Below, piece after piece: positions 1 through 7,031 of a stretch of DNA of 61,583 bases (position 1 is its first letter; the number at the start of each line of letters is the position of its first letter). Below the pieces are notes generated by a model, which saw only the letters and a list, made by a program, of their open reading frames with translations, ran no database searches and was not told the origin of the DNA. Position numbers and translations under genes: made by a program. The DNA is from Bacteriovoracaceae bacterium UBA6200 (GTDB lineage Bacteria; Bdellovibrionota; Bacteriovoracia; Bacteriovoracales; Bacteriovoracaceae). The stretch is taken from positions 472,374 through 533,956 of the forward strand of contig DISW01000023.1 of the NCBI GenBank assembly GCA_002422605.1. Reading direction: 5' to 3'.

Positions 1-28
1 GTGGCGATAGTACTTTCAGATAAAAACG

Positions 29-412
29 TTGGAAAAAATTGAACGCTTGAAGTCCCTTTTAGGCCAGGATCTTTCGATGGATGAGTTGGTTCTCTATATG
101 GCCACGGAAGCAATTAAGAATGTAGAAAAAACTAAATTCAAAACCACTGAAAAACCACGAAGCTCACTTTCGCCGGCGAAAGTCGGACGAGTGGTTCCTG
201 CTGGAGTGAAACGGGATATTTATCTGCGGGATAAGAAGTGCACTAACTGCGGAACTGTCCATAGATTAAACTACGACCACCGAATCCCTTATGCGCGCGG
301 AGGGCCAACGAATAAAGAGAATCTAAGGCTTTTGTGTTTTCACTGTAATCAGAGAGCGAGGATGCGGGCAGGATTAGGAGTTTCCCCGCCCTCCGTGAAG
401 GCGGGGAAATAA
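29..412 (+). pseudogene. HNH endonuclease C-terminal part, probably truncated
   Basis: A 127-residue product opening on TTG. The C-terminal half is a compact HNH nuclease fold: a CTNCG zinc-type pair near residue 72, a DHRIPYARGG block near residue 83 (catalytic His, metal-binding His/Asp area), a KENLRLLC segment and a final HCNQ. HNH domains nick or cut DNA using one divalent metal. The reading frame continues upstream of the TTG as YFQIKT to an in-frame TAG at 8-10. Related predator HNH proteins are usually much longer, with a helical N-terminal region. I infer a gene cut by a nonsense change or by the window edge. A short protein genuinely starting at TTG is the alternative; no clear ribosome-binding site precedes it. 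Confidence 0.55.
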
Positions 413-420
413 CTTTATTT
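381..420 (+). terminator. Intrinsic terminator overlapping the HNH stop codon
   Basis: A perfect 10-base inverted repeat, TTTCCCCGCC (381-390) and GGCGGGGAAA (400-409), with a 9-base loop, is followed by a T-rich run. The hairpin lies inside the last codons of the HNH frame and the stop codon follows directly. It probably ends HNH transcription before the convergent speA gene. The opposite strand lacks a good T tract, so I read it as acting mainly on the plus strand. Confidence 0.6.
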
Positions 421-2373
421 CTTTAAGTAGGTATAGCTCTTTAAGCTTCTTTCATAAAAGTCTGTAAGATCCACACCCTCACGAGGGCGGATTTTACCGC
501 GCTTCACTTGAGTATCGATTGAGGCTTTTAAAGTTTGGGCCATGGTCTCCGGATTGTATTGGAGAGTAGAGAGAACCTGGCTTGCTTTGTTACCGTAGAT
601 GACTTCTTCGATGTAGAAATCTGTCGGATCATCGTCATCGCAGAAGATGTGAACTTCATTGAGACGACCAAAGCAGTTGTGGTTATCACCCATGATGTCT
701 TGGTAAGCGCCGGTCATGAAGAGACCGATGTAGTAATCTTCGCCTGTAAGCTTATGCATCGGCACTGTATTTGTTGGGCCATCGGCCGAAAGGAAAGTAT
801 CAAGCTTTCCGTCGGAGTCACAAGTGATGTCAACTAGTGTGCAGAGTTCAGTCGGCTTTTCATTTAGTTTATGAATTGGAAGAACCGGTAGAATCTGTCC
901 AATTGCCCAGGTATCCGGTGCCGACTGGAAGACTGAGAAGTTGCACATGTATTGAGAGGCCATCTGATTTTTCAGTTGGAGGATCTCGTCAGGAGCATAC
1001 TCATCTTTTTCAGCATGGCCAACCAGGCGCTTACAGATTCTCCAGTAGAGAGTTTCAAGTTTTGCACGCTCTTCAAGAGTAAGGATGCCTAATTTGAAAG
1101 CAGAAATAGATTCTTCTTTCAAGTTCATGGCATCGTTATAAATCTCTTGGTAATTCTTCTGAGTTAACTCAGTCGTAAGTTCGCGCATATTGGTTACGAG
1201 AATGTTTTCAGAAACGGCCTTGTCAGTATTGAAGTTATCTGCAGGACCCTGACCGATTTCAAGTGCGCCAAAAACGTTCGCGATAACACAAGAGTGGTGA
1301 GCAGTGATTGCTCGGCCACTTTCGGAAACGATATTCGGATGTGGTACATCTTCGAGATCGCAGATTTGTTTTAAAATATAAACCACATCAGCGCAGTAGT
1401 CGCGAGTTGTGTAATTGATAGAAGAAGGAGAATTAGAGCGAGTGCCATCATAGTTAACACCGACACCACCACCTACGTCGAAGTATTCCAGTCGTGCGCC
1501 TTCTTTATAAAGCTTGGCGTAGATTCGGGATGCTTCAGAGATAGAATCTTTAATGGTTTTGATGTCAGGAATTTGTGAACCAATATGGAAATGAAAAAGT
1601 TTAAGACAATGAGTCTTGTCGATAGATTTAAGATACTTCACTGCTTGAAGAATTTCAGTAATGGTAAGACCGAATTTGGCGTAATCTCCGCCAGAGCTGG
1701 CCCATTTGCCGGAAGACTTGGTTGCAATCTTAGCTCGAAGCCCGATCATTGGCTCAACGCCAATCTCTTGGGAAAGCTTCATGATGTCTAAGAGCTCGGT
1801 GTATTTTTCGATAACGACAATAACTTTACGGCCTAATTGGTTCCCTAATAGGGCAAGTCGTAGAAGTTCAAGGTCTTTGTAGCCGTTAACAACGGTGAGA
1901 GAGTTTTGATTGGTATTCATTGCTAAAGCGGCAATGAGTTCAGGTTTTGAACCGGCCTCAAGGCCATAATTATAAGGAGCGCCTGCATCGACGATTTCTT
2001 CTACTACTTCACGCATTTGGTTTACCTTAATAGGGTATACGCCATAGTAAGAACCTGTGAATTTGGCTTCTTCTATTAAACTGCGGAAGGTCTTGTTCAG
2101 GTTTGCAACCTGGGAGCGGAGAATGTCGTGAAAACGAATGACTGCCGGGAATGAGATATTCTTATTCTTCATCTCTTCCACGATTTCCATCATGTTGATC
2201 ACTGGACCGTTTTTGGTCTGGGTGGGGTTTACACAAAGGTCGCCCTTTGGATTAACGGAAAAATATCCTTCGCCCCAGCGGCTGATCTGATAGATTTCAT
2301 CTGCATGTTCGACAGACCATTCAGGGATGGTGTCGAGGTTATGAAATCGTGTCGATTGTGATGAAGTTTTCAA
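415..2373 (-). CDS. speA: Biosynthetic arginine decarboxylase
   Basis: PLP-dependent decarboxylation of arginine to agmatine, the first step of the agmatine route to putrescine and spermidine, in the cytoplasm. The motif YGVYPIKVNQ carries the PLP lysine; a glycine-rich FDVGGGVGVNYDG stretch (phosphate binding) lies mid-protein; ITCDSDG in the C-terminal half carries the catalytic cysteine of the fold-III family. Length (652 residues from the chosen start) fits biosynthetic SpeA. The frame opens at a GTG at 2418 with no ribosome-binding site. I prefer the TTG at 2373, because GGAGGG sits 8 bases upstream and the product then begins shortly before the conserved W..GYFS region. A small lipoprotein gene lies directly upstream on the same strand. 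Confidence 0.95.
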   Translation of the reverse strand: MKTSSQSTRFHNLDTIPEWSVEHADEIYQISRWGEGYFSVNPKGDLCVNPTQTKNGPVINMMEIVEEMKNKNISFPAVIRFHDILRSQVANLNKTFRSLIEEAKFTGSYYGVYPIKVNQMREVVEEIVDAGAPYNYGLEAGSKPELIAALAMNTNQNSLTVVNGYKDLELLRLALLGNQLGRKVIVVIEKYTELLDIMKLSQEIGVEPMIGLRAKIATKSSGKWASSGGDYAKFGLTITEILQAVKYLKSIDKTHCLKLFHFHIGSQIPDIKTIKDSISEASRIYAKLYKEGARLEYFDVGGGVGVNYDGTRSNSPSSINYTTRDYCADVVYILKQICDLEDVPHPNIVSESGRAITAHHSCVIANVFGALEIGQGPADNFNTDKAVSENILVTNMRELTTELTQKNYQEIYNDAMNLKEESISAFKLGILTLEERAKLETLYWRICKRLVGHAEKDEYAPDEILQLKNQMASQYMCNFSVFQSAPDTWAIGQILPVLPIHKLNEKPTELCTLVDITCDSDGKLDTFLSADGPTNTVPMHKLTGEDYYIGLFMTGAYQDIMGDNHNCFGRLNEVHIFCDDDDPTDFYIEEVIYGNKASQVLSTLQYNPETMAQTLKASIDTQVKRGKIRPREGVDLTDFYERSLKSYTYLKK

Positions 2374-2471
2374 CTCAATATCCCTCCGAGAAAAGCGCTT
2401 GTTTTTTGTAAACTGCACTATAATTGAAAAGTACAGTTTGCCAAAGAACTTTTCCCAGAGGGTGAAGTTTT

Positions 2472-2627
2472 TTAGCGGATGCGGGAAGATTGGGATTCGA
2501 GCAACTGGGCCCTTTCCACTTGCTCCTGCTCAAATTCTTGGTCCTGGTTCACGCTGGCCACGTCTCTTCTAGAGGCACAGGCCGTAAGTATCAAGGCCAT
2601 TAGTATCATCCAGATGTGTGTTCTCAC
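2472..2627 (-). CDS. Small lipoprotein (51 residues)
   Basis: A GTG-started gene with a near-perfect ribosome-binding site (AAGGAGG, 2634-2640, 6 bases from the start). The product begins MRTHIW, has a hydrophobic stretch, then a type II signal peptidase lipobox LTAC with the lipidated cysteine at residue 17. The mature part is only about 35 residues and rich in Glu, Gln and Arg. No family is recognised. It lies about 100 bases upstream of speA on the same strand and may share its transcript. The strong ribosome-binding site, lipobox and clean stop make it a real gene despite its size. It may be a small envelope lipoprotein of entericidin-like scale, but no homology is claimed. Confidence 0.75.
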   Translation of the reverse strand: MRTHIWMILMALILTACASRRDVASVNQDQEFEQEQVERAQLLESQSSRIR

Positions 2628-2650
2628 GGTCAACCTCCTTGTTGTCCCCA

Positions 2651-2678
2651 ATCCTATGCGTTGCGATTATTATGCCAA
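2651..2678 (-). promoter_or_regulatory. Promoter candidate for the small lipoprotein gene (sigma-54-like or sigma-70)
   Basis: Read on the minus strand, TTGGCAT-AATAA-TCGCA contains GG, then exactly 10 bases, then GC, the invariant spacing of sigma-54 -24/-12 promoters. The same stretch can be read as a sigma-70 promoter, TTGGCA with 16 bases to TAGGAT. Either gives a very short leader before the AAGGAGG ribosome-binding site. Sequence alone cannot choose between them. Confidence 0.4.
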
Positions 2679-2691
2679 CGCTAGTAGACGG

Positions 2692-2767
2692 GTTAAGGGC
2701 CACTTATGTGACTATGCGCAGATAAAGTGGCACCGATGAGTATCATAAGACTACCAGTTAAGGGCCA
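2692..2767. repeat. 11-base direct repeat plus short inverted repeat in an intergenic region
   Basis: GTTAAGGGCCA occurs exactly at 2692-2702 and again at 2757-2767. Between them GCCACTT (2699-2705) pairs with AAGTGGC (2725-2731). The block lies between the cyclic-nucleotide-binding-domain gene and the small lipoprotein gene. It could be a pair of regulator sites or a weak hairpin at the end of the upstream transcript; it has no T tract. Confidence 0.45.
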
Positions 2768-2782
2768 ACGTGTCCAAAATAC

Positions 2783-3217
2783 TCAAGAAACTTGATGGGT
2801 TATGGCCGCATAGATGTCACGTTGCTCACTTATAGTGAGAGGTTTTTGATCTTCTGCACCGATTTTCCTGAAGCGGCTTTCGTGAATGATTTGGTCCAGT
2901 AAACGAATTTTTTTTGTAAGGTTTTTCCCTACCTGATTAAACCATTCAGGGAGAAAGCGCTGAAGCTCTGGTTTTGAGATTTGAATAATTCGGCAAGCCT
3001 CCAAGGCCACTATATGACTGGCCCGAGGTTTGCCATCGAAAAAGGAAAGTTCCCCGATAAATTCCCCGGGGCCAATCCGGGCTATAACCTTAACTTCCGT
3101 TCCGGTGATGGTGCAAATAAGAAGCTTTCCGGTTTCCAGGAAAAACATATCTGATGATGGATCACCCTCGCGGCAAATAACTTCAAAGGGTTGGTAGTCC
3201 TGGTGATAACCTTGCAT
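2783..3217 (-). CDS. Cyclic nucleotide-binding domain protein without a DNA-binding domain
   Basis: 144 residues forming essentially one cNMP-binding (Crp/PKA-type) beta-roll. The phosphate-binding cassette region reads PGEFIGELSFFDG followed by KPRAS, keeping the Glu and Arg that contact cyclic nucleotide in the family. The remaining C-terminal 40 residues are a helix and a polar tail; no helix-turn-helix is present, so it is not a Crp-type transcription factor. It probably senses a cyclic nucleotide and acts through protein contacts. The start is supported by AGGAG upstream. It follows the SGNH-like gene by 8 bases, so the two are probably co-transcribed. Confidence 0.8.
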   Translation of the reverse strand: MQGYHQDYQPFEVICREGDPSSDMFFLETGKLLICTITGTEVKVIARIGPGEFIGELSFFDGKPRASHIVALEACRIIQISKPELQRFLPEWFNQVGKNLTKKIRLLDQIIHESRFRKIGAEDQKPLTISEQRDIYAAITHQVS

Positions 3218-3225
3218 GGTCGCTC

Positions 3226-4353
3226 CTAAAGTTTAAGGATGTTTCGAATAACCAAACCCAACTGGGTCATTCCTTGTTCGTAATAGATATTCTGAGGATG
3301 GAGCTCATCAAAAAATGTTACCCCATTGTCATAGTTCTGCTCCAGAAGGCCCGCAAAATCAAAGAGCGGGACCTGATGGTTTTGGGCCACATCCCTGATG
3401 ATCGAATTTTGAACTTCCGTAACACGCCAGGGTAGGCAGTCATAAGCAGTACTTTCCTGAAATTTACTGATGGCTTCTGCATTTTTCCCCAAACGTTTGG
3501 CCACCTGGCCATGGAGATGTAAGATTTCAGCATGGGTCGGATTCTGGGCCGATAATTTAGACGCCATTGCATAGGCAGCCTTGAAATTCTTTGCAGCGAT
3601 CATGTCTCTTAAAGTTAAAATGTCTGCCTCAATAGAAGTCGTCGTTGCAAAATCACAGACGACTTTTGGGGATACGTCGAGGTTTATAGGTGTTGTTGTG
3701 AGAATGAGAAGAGTGTTCCGATCCCGGGCCATGGCAACGAGCTGAATTAAATGCTGACGATAGAGAAGAAGTTCAGTCTCTAAACGTCGGAGATAATTTT
3801 TCTGATCATATTCAGATTCCTTTGGAATCTCGGTAAATAATGTTCTTTCAATTGGCTCATAAACAATCCTTGAAAGCCATGGATAGAGGATGAGCATGGT
3901 TTCAACACGGTCATCGCTATAGCGAGCGAAATTGGTGTTGATTTTGGAAATTTCCGAAAGTTTGAATTTTGCTTCCGAAAACTCCTCACTTCCTCCTTGA
4001 TAGATAAGAATCTGGGGCCATTGTTTTAAGGAGCTAAGCTGATGAAGTGTACGGTGTATTCCATGTCCTTTCCGGGCCATCGATTGAACTTTAATAGCAT
4101 TATCTAAATTGGCAGAAATGGTGCTCGCTAGATTATCTGAGAATTTCGCAAAGTATTCCCCCATACGATCGCCGGCAATGAGAATCGGGGCTTCCATCGG
4201 TATTTCCGGATAGGCCTTGAGAAACGAATAGGGATAAGGAACGATTTGCTCAGGATTCTTGTTATAGCGTAGGAATACCAAAATTCCGCCAGTTATGATG
4301 GCCAGTAGGATCAGCGACACTAGAACAGAGAGAATTTTTTTCAATTCGGGCAC
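3226..4353 (-). CDS. Membrane-anchored SGNH-hydrolase-like protein with a helical-repeat insert
   Basis: One N-terminal membrane segment (about residues 6-28) followed by an exported domain. SGNH-like landmarks are ILIAGDRMGE (residues 57-65), where the family has GDS; YQGGSEE (118-124), where it has GxND; and FDELHPQ near the C terminus, matching the DxxH block. The nucleophilic serine appears replaced by Arg, so hydrolase activity is doubtful. Residues of about 240-300 look like a TPR-type helical pair (AEILHLHGQVAKRLGKNAEA). Related membrane SGNH proteins act in envelope polysaccharide modification, but that role is only inferred here. It is transcribed ahead of the cyclic-nucleotide-binding-domain gene. 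Confidence 0.55.
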   Translation of the reverse strand: MPELKKILSVLVSLILLAIITGGILVFLRYNKNPEQIVPYPYSFLKAYPEIPMEAPILIAGDRMGEYFAKFSDNLASTISANLDNAIKVQSMARKGHGIHRTLHQLSSLKQWPQILIYQGGSEEFSEAKFKLSEISKINTNFARYSDDRVETMLILYPWLSRIVYEPIERTLFTEIPKESEYDQKNYLRRLETELLLYRQHLIQLVAMARDRNTLLILTTTPINLDVSPKVVCDFATTTSIEADILTLRDMIAAKNFKAAYAMASKLSAQNPTHAEILHLHGQVAKRLGKNAEAISKFQESTAYDCLPWRVTEVQNSIIRDVAQNHQVPLFDFAGLLEQNYDNGVTFFDELHPQNIYYEQGMTQLGLVIRNILKL

Positions 4354-4382
4354 CCTTTTACAGCATATTCATCTATGAAAAG

Positions 4383-4411
4383 TTTAACTTACGTCTGAAT
4401 TTTGGTAAACA
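4383..4411 (+). promoter_or_regulatory. Possible promoter giving a leaderless U32 mRNA
   Basis: TTTAAC (4383-4388), 17 bases, then TAAACA (4406-4411). The -10-like element ends 7 bases before the ATG at 4419, and no ribosome-binding site precedes that ATG. Transcription could therefore start at or next to the start codon. The match to consensus is only moderate. Confidence 0.3.
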
Positions 4412-4418
4412 CACCTTC

Positions 4419-5627
4419 ATGAATAAACCAATAAAACTACCTGAAGTTCTGGCACCGGCCGGAAGCCTGGATAAATTGAAAGTGGCCATCCTCTATGGGG
4501 CCAATGCCGTCTACGTGGGAGGCCAGAAATTTGGTCTCAGAACAGCGGCCGAGAATTTTACTCTGGATGAGCTTCGAGAGGGTTTATCTTTTGCCCATGA
4601 ACGTGGGGCCAAGGTTTATGTGGTTTTAAACTCCTTTCTTCATGATAAAGACCTGGCCGAGCTTCCTGAATTTGTTCGCTACCTTGAAGAGATCGGCACA
4701 GATGCAGTGATTGTTTCAGATCTTGGGGTCATTCAAACGGTGAGAGAGCATTCTCAAATACCGGTTCATATTTCTACTCAAGCCTCAGCTTTAAACGTCC
4801 ATTCCGCCCATCTGTGGAAGAAGGCAGGAGCGAGCCGTATTGTTTTAGGACGAGAAGTTTCGGTCAAAGAGGCCGGCAAAATCCGCCGGGAAGCCGAAAT
4901 TGAAATTGAAATGTTTGTTCATGGTTCAATGTGCATGGCCTACTCTGGTCATTGTGTTATTTCAAATTTTACCCAAGGCCGAGATTCTAATCGTGGCGGT
5001 TGCGCCCACTCATGTCGTTTTGAATATTCTTTAGAGGGACTGGATACTCTTGAAAAAAAGAAGGCCTACTTCATGAGTTCCAAAGACCTCGAGGGTCTGA
5101 GAGTGTTGCCTGAGTTCATTGAAGAGGGGATTGATTCCTTAAAAATTGAAGGAAGAATGAAATCCCATCTCTATGCTGGAACCATGGCCAAAGTTTATTC
5201 TGAAGCCTTGAGGTTTTATGAGCAGCATGGACATTTTTTATCAGATGATCTTCTTCGTTGGGAAGAGGAGCTTAAAAAAGTTTCCCACCGCACTTATACT
5301 CAGGCGAGTTTAGTCGAGAAAGCGGGACCTGAATCTATTTTTAATGAGCGTGAAAATTCATCAGATGGTGAATGGAAGATGGTAGGCCCAGTGATTGAGG
5401 CAACTCCCGAAGCTGGTATTATTTTGGAAGTCAGAAATGCCTTCAATCAAGGCGATGAATTAGAAATCCTTCCTTTCTCAGGGGAAGTCATAAAAATTAA
5501 AGTGAACGAGATGATGAACCTGGCAATGAAACCCGTAACCCGGACGAGACCATCAACTTTAGTGAGAATTCCATTCGTCCCAGGTGTTGAAGGAATGCAG
5601 CTTATTCGTCAAAAGGTGAATGCATGA
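4419..5627 (+). CDS. Peptidase U32 family protein (TrhP/YegQ-like)
   Basis: 402 residues. The U32 signature is intact near residue 164 (EMFVHGSMCMAYSGHC), followed by RGGCAHSCRFEY, which supplies further conserved cysteines likely to hold an iron-sulfur cluster. The N-terminal PEVLAPAGSLDKLKVA and YGANAVYVGG are typical of the family. Bacterial members of this type (TrhP) act in prephenate-dependent hydroxylation of tRNA wobble uridine; the close relative UbiU acts in oxygen-independent ubiquinone synthesis. I favour the tRNA role from overall layout. It overlaps the next gene by ATGA, indicating translational coupling with a second, divergent U32-like protein. Confidence 0.85.
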   Translation: MNKPIKLPEVLAPAGSLDKLKVAILYGANAVYVGGQKFGLRTAAENFTLDELREGLSFAHERGAKVYVVLNSFLHDKDLAELPEFVRYLEEIGTDAVIVSDLGVIQTVREHSQIPVHISTQASALNVHSAHLWKKAGASRIVLGREVSVKEAGKIRREAEIEIEMFVHGSMCMAYSGHCVISNFTQGRDSNRGGCAHSCRFEYSLEGLDTLEKKKAYFMSSKDLEGLRVLPEFIEEGIDSLKIEGRMKSHLYAGTMAKVYSEALRFYEQHGHFLSDDLLRWEEELKKVSHRTYTQASLVEKAGPESIFNERENSSDGEWKMVGPVIEATPEAGIILEVRNAFNQGDELEILPFSGEVIKIKVNEMMNLAMKPVTRTRPSTLVRIPFVPGVEGMQLIRQKVNA

Positions 5628-6778
5628 AGTTTACCACCTATGGGCGAAGCCTTCATGATTTAAATCTCTTAAAAGATCAGGGAGTTGATGAGGTCATTCT
5701 CGAACCAAAATCCTTATCGCGCTTTGGTAAATTATCTGCGGAAGAGTTTATCTCACTTTCTCAAAGATCCCGTGAATTAGGTTTGAGAGTCCTGCTAGAG
5801 TGGGACATCCTTATGACTGAAGATGTTTTCGTGGCCTGTGCTCCGGAAATTCAAAATCTTCTTCCTTATGCTGACGCCATTCGAGTTCAAGATCCGGGGG
5901 CCCTTCATTGGGTACATACCCAGACAAATAAACCCATCCAGTTTATTGCTGAAAATGGAAATCATAATTTAAAGGCCCTGGAGAGTTGGATTAAACTTTC
6001 AGAGGGAAGAATCGAAAGACTCATTCTTTCTATTGAGCTTTCAAAAAATACCATCGCTGACTATGTAAAGAAGCTTCCAGTTCCTTGCGAGCTTTTAGGC
6101 TTTGGACGTATCCTTCTTTTCTATACTCCACGTCCTCTTCTTTCATCTCTGGTTCCTGCTAAAGTTTCTCAGAATGAGGAGTTCGCGGCTTTAGGTGAAA
6201 GTGAAGAATCCCCTCACAAAGGTTTTCCGATCGTTGAGAATCAACATGGAACTTTCATGTTCCATATAAAAGAATTTTGCCTGGTTGAATTCGCCCATGA
6301 ATTAAAAGAGATGGGGCTTACTTATTTTAGAATTGATCAAAGATGGGAGGTTCCACCCAAACTTCAGACTCTCATGAGTCTGATTCACGTTTTTAATCTA
6401 GAACAGTTTGAAAGTTTTAAATCAGAATATTCGCAAGACCTCATGCGAGGCTTTTATCTGGTGAATAAAACAGATGTCCTTTTTCCTAAGTTAAAAAACT
6501 CACGCCTTCAAAAGCGTGAAGGAAATTATGTCGGAGAAGTTCTTGAGGCAGAGAAGAGTTCACATCTGGCGATCTTAGTTAAAAATCCAAAAGGACTTAA
6601 AGAAAGTGATATTCTTAAAATTCTTCATCCCAAGGGAGAGACTTTTGAGACCAAGATTTACTCTCTCAAAAATATTGCCTTAGAACCGGTATCCAAAATT
6701 CCTGCTGGCGAAATTGCCATTATTCAATTCGTAGGTGGAGTATGGGTGAAGTCTCAGGTATTCTATCAGGATGAATAA
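5624..6778 (+). CDS. Divergent U32-like protein, partner of the preceding gene
   Basis: 384 residues, probably a U32-like barrel. Near residue 157 the segment ELLGFGRILLFYTPRPLLS lines up with the U32 signature, but both signature cysteines are replaced (Leu and Pro). The FGRI.L.FY pattern recalls UbiV, the second member of UbiU-UbiV pairs, but the usual four-cysteine cluster set is not obvious. The C-terminal third contains beta-rich repeats seen in the accessory domain of U32 proteins. It is translationally coupled to the upstream U32 gene and overlaps the next gene by 8 bases, so the two U32 proteins may form a heterodimer in which this one is structural. Confidence 0.6.
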   Translation: MKFTTYGRSLHDLNLLKDQGVDEVILEPKSLSRFGKLSAEEFISLSQRSRELGLRVLLEWDILMTEDVFVACAPEIQNLLPYADAIRVQDPGALHWVHTQTNKPIQFIAENGNHNLKALESWIKLSEGRIERLILSIELSKNTIADYVKKLPVPCELLGFGRILLFYTPRPLLSSLVPAKVSQNEEFAALGESEESPHKGFPIVENQHGTFMFHIKEFCLVEFAHELKEMGLTYFRIDQRWEVPPKLQTLMSLIHVFNLEQFESFKSEYSQDLMRGFYLVNKTDVLFPKLKNSRLQKREGNYVGEVLEAEKSSHLAILVKNPKGLKESDILKILHPKGETFETKIYSLKNIALEPVSKIPAGEIAIIQFVGGVWVKSQVFYQDE

Positions 6779-7031
6779 TTTGAAAACCTTCTTCTATGGC
6801 TTCTTCCACAAGTTTTCGGCCCTCTGCCTGGCCTTAGGCCTTTATCAGGCACTTAAATTTAGTGGAGCGATTGAAGGACTTAAGGGAGAGTTTTACTACG
6901 TCCCTGCACTTATATTAATGATTGTGATGATTTTGGTTTTTGGCAAATATCTGGGCACAATGAATTCAAAAAATTTCCAGATCCTGGTGCTTTCTTTCCT
7001 AACTGGTGTGGCACTCATTTATTTTCTTTAG
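6771..7031 (+). CDS. Small inner-membrane protein
   Basis: 86 residues with about three hydrophobic segments (approximately residues 14-30, 43-57 and 68-85) and no catalytic-looking residues. It overlaps the end of the U32-like gene by 8 bases and ends in a 4-base overlap with the convergent methyltransferase gene. No family is recognised. The tight spacing suggests co-transcription with the U32 pair; a functional link is not shown. Confidence 0.65.
   Translation: MNNLKTFFYGFFHKFSALCLALGLYQALKFSGAIEGLKGEFYYVPALILMIVMILVFGKYLGTMNSKNFQILVLSFLTGVALIYFL

Noticed and set aside
2374..2418. Longer speA start at GTG 2418
   Set aside because: No ribosome-binding site there, whereas GGAGGG lies 8 bases before the TTG at 2373.
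2706..2727. CRP-like half site (TGTGA) near the cyclic-nucleotide-binding-domain gene
   Set aside because: Only one half is present; the second half reads GCAGA rather than TCACA, and the neighbouring protein has no DNA-binding domain.
2479..2739. 86-codon plus-strand open frame
   Set aside because: It is antisense to the small lipoprotein gene, which has a ribosome-binding site and lipobox; the plus-strand product has no protein-like character.
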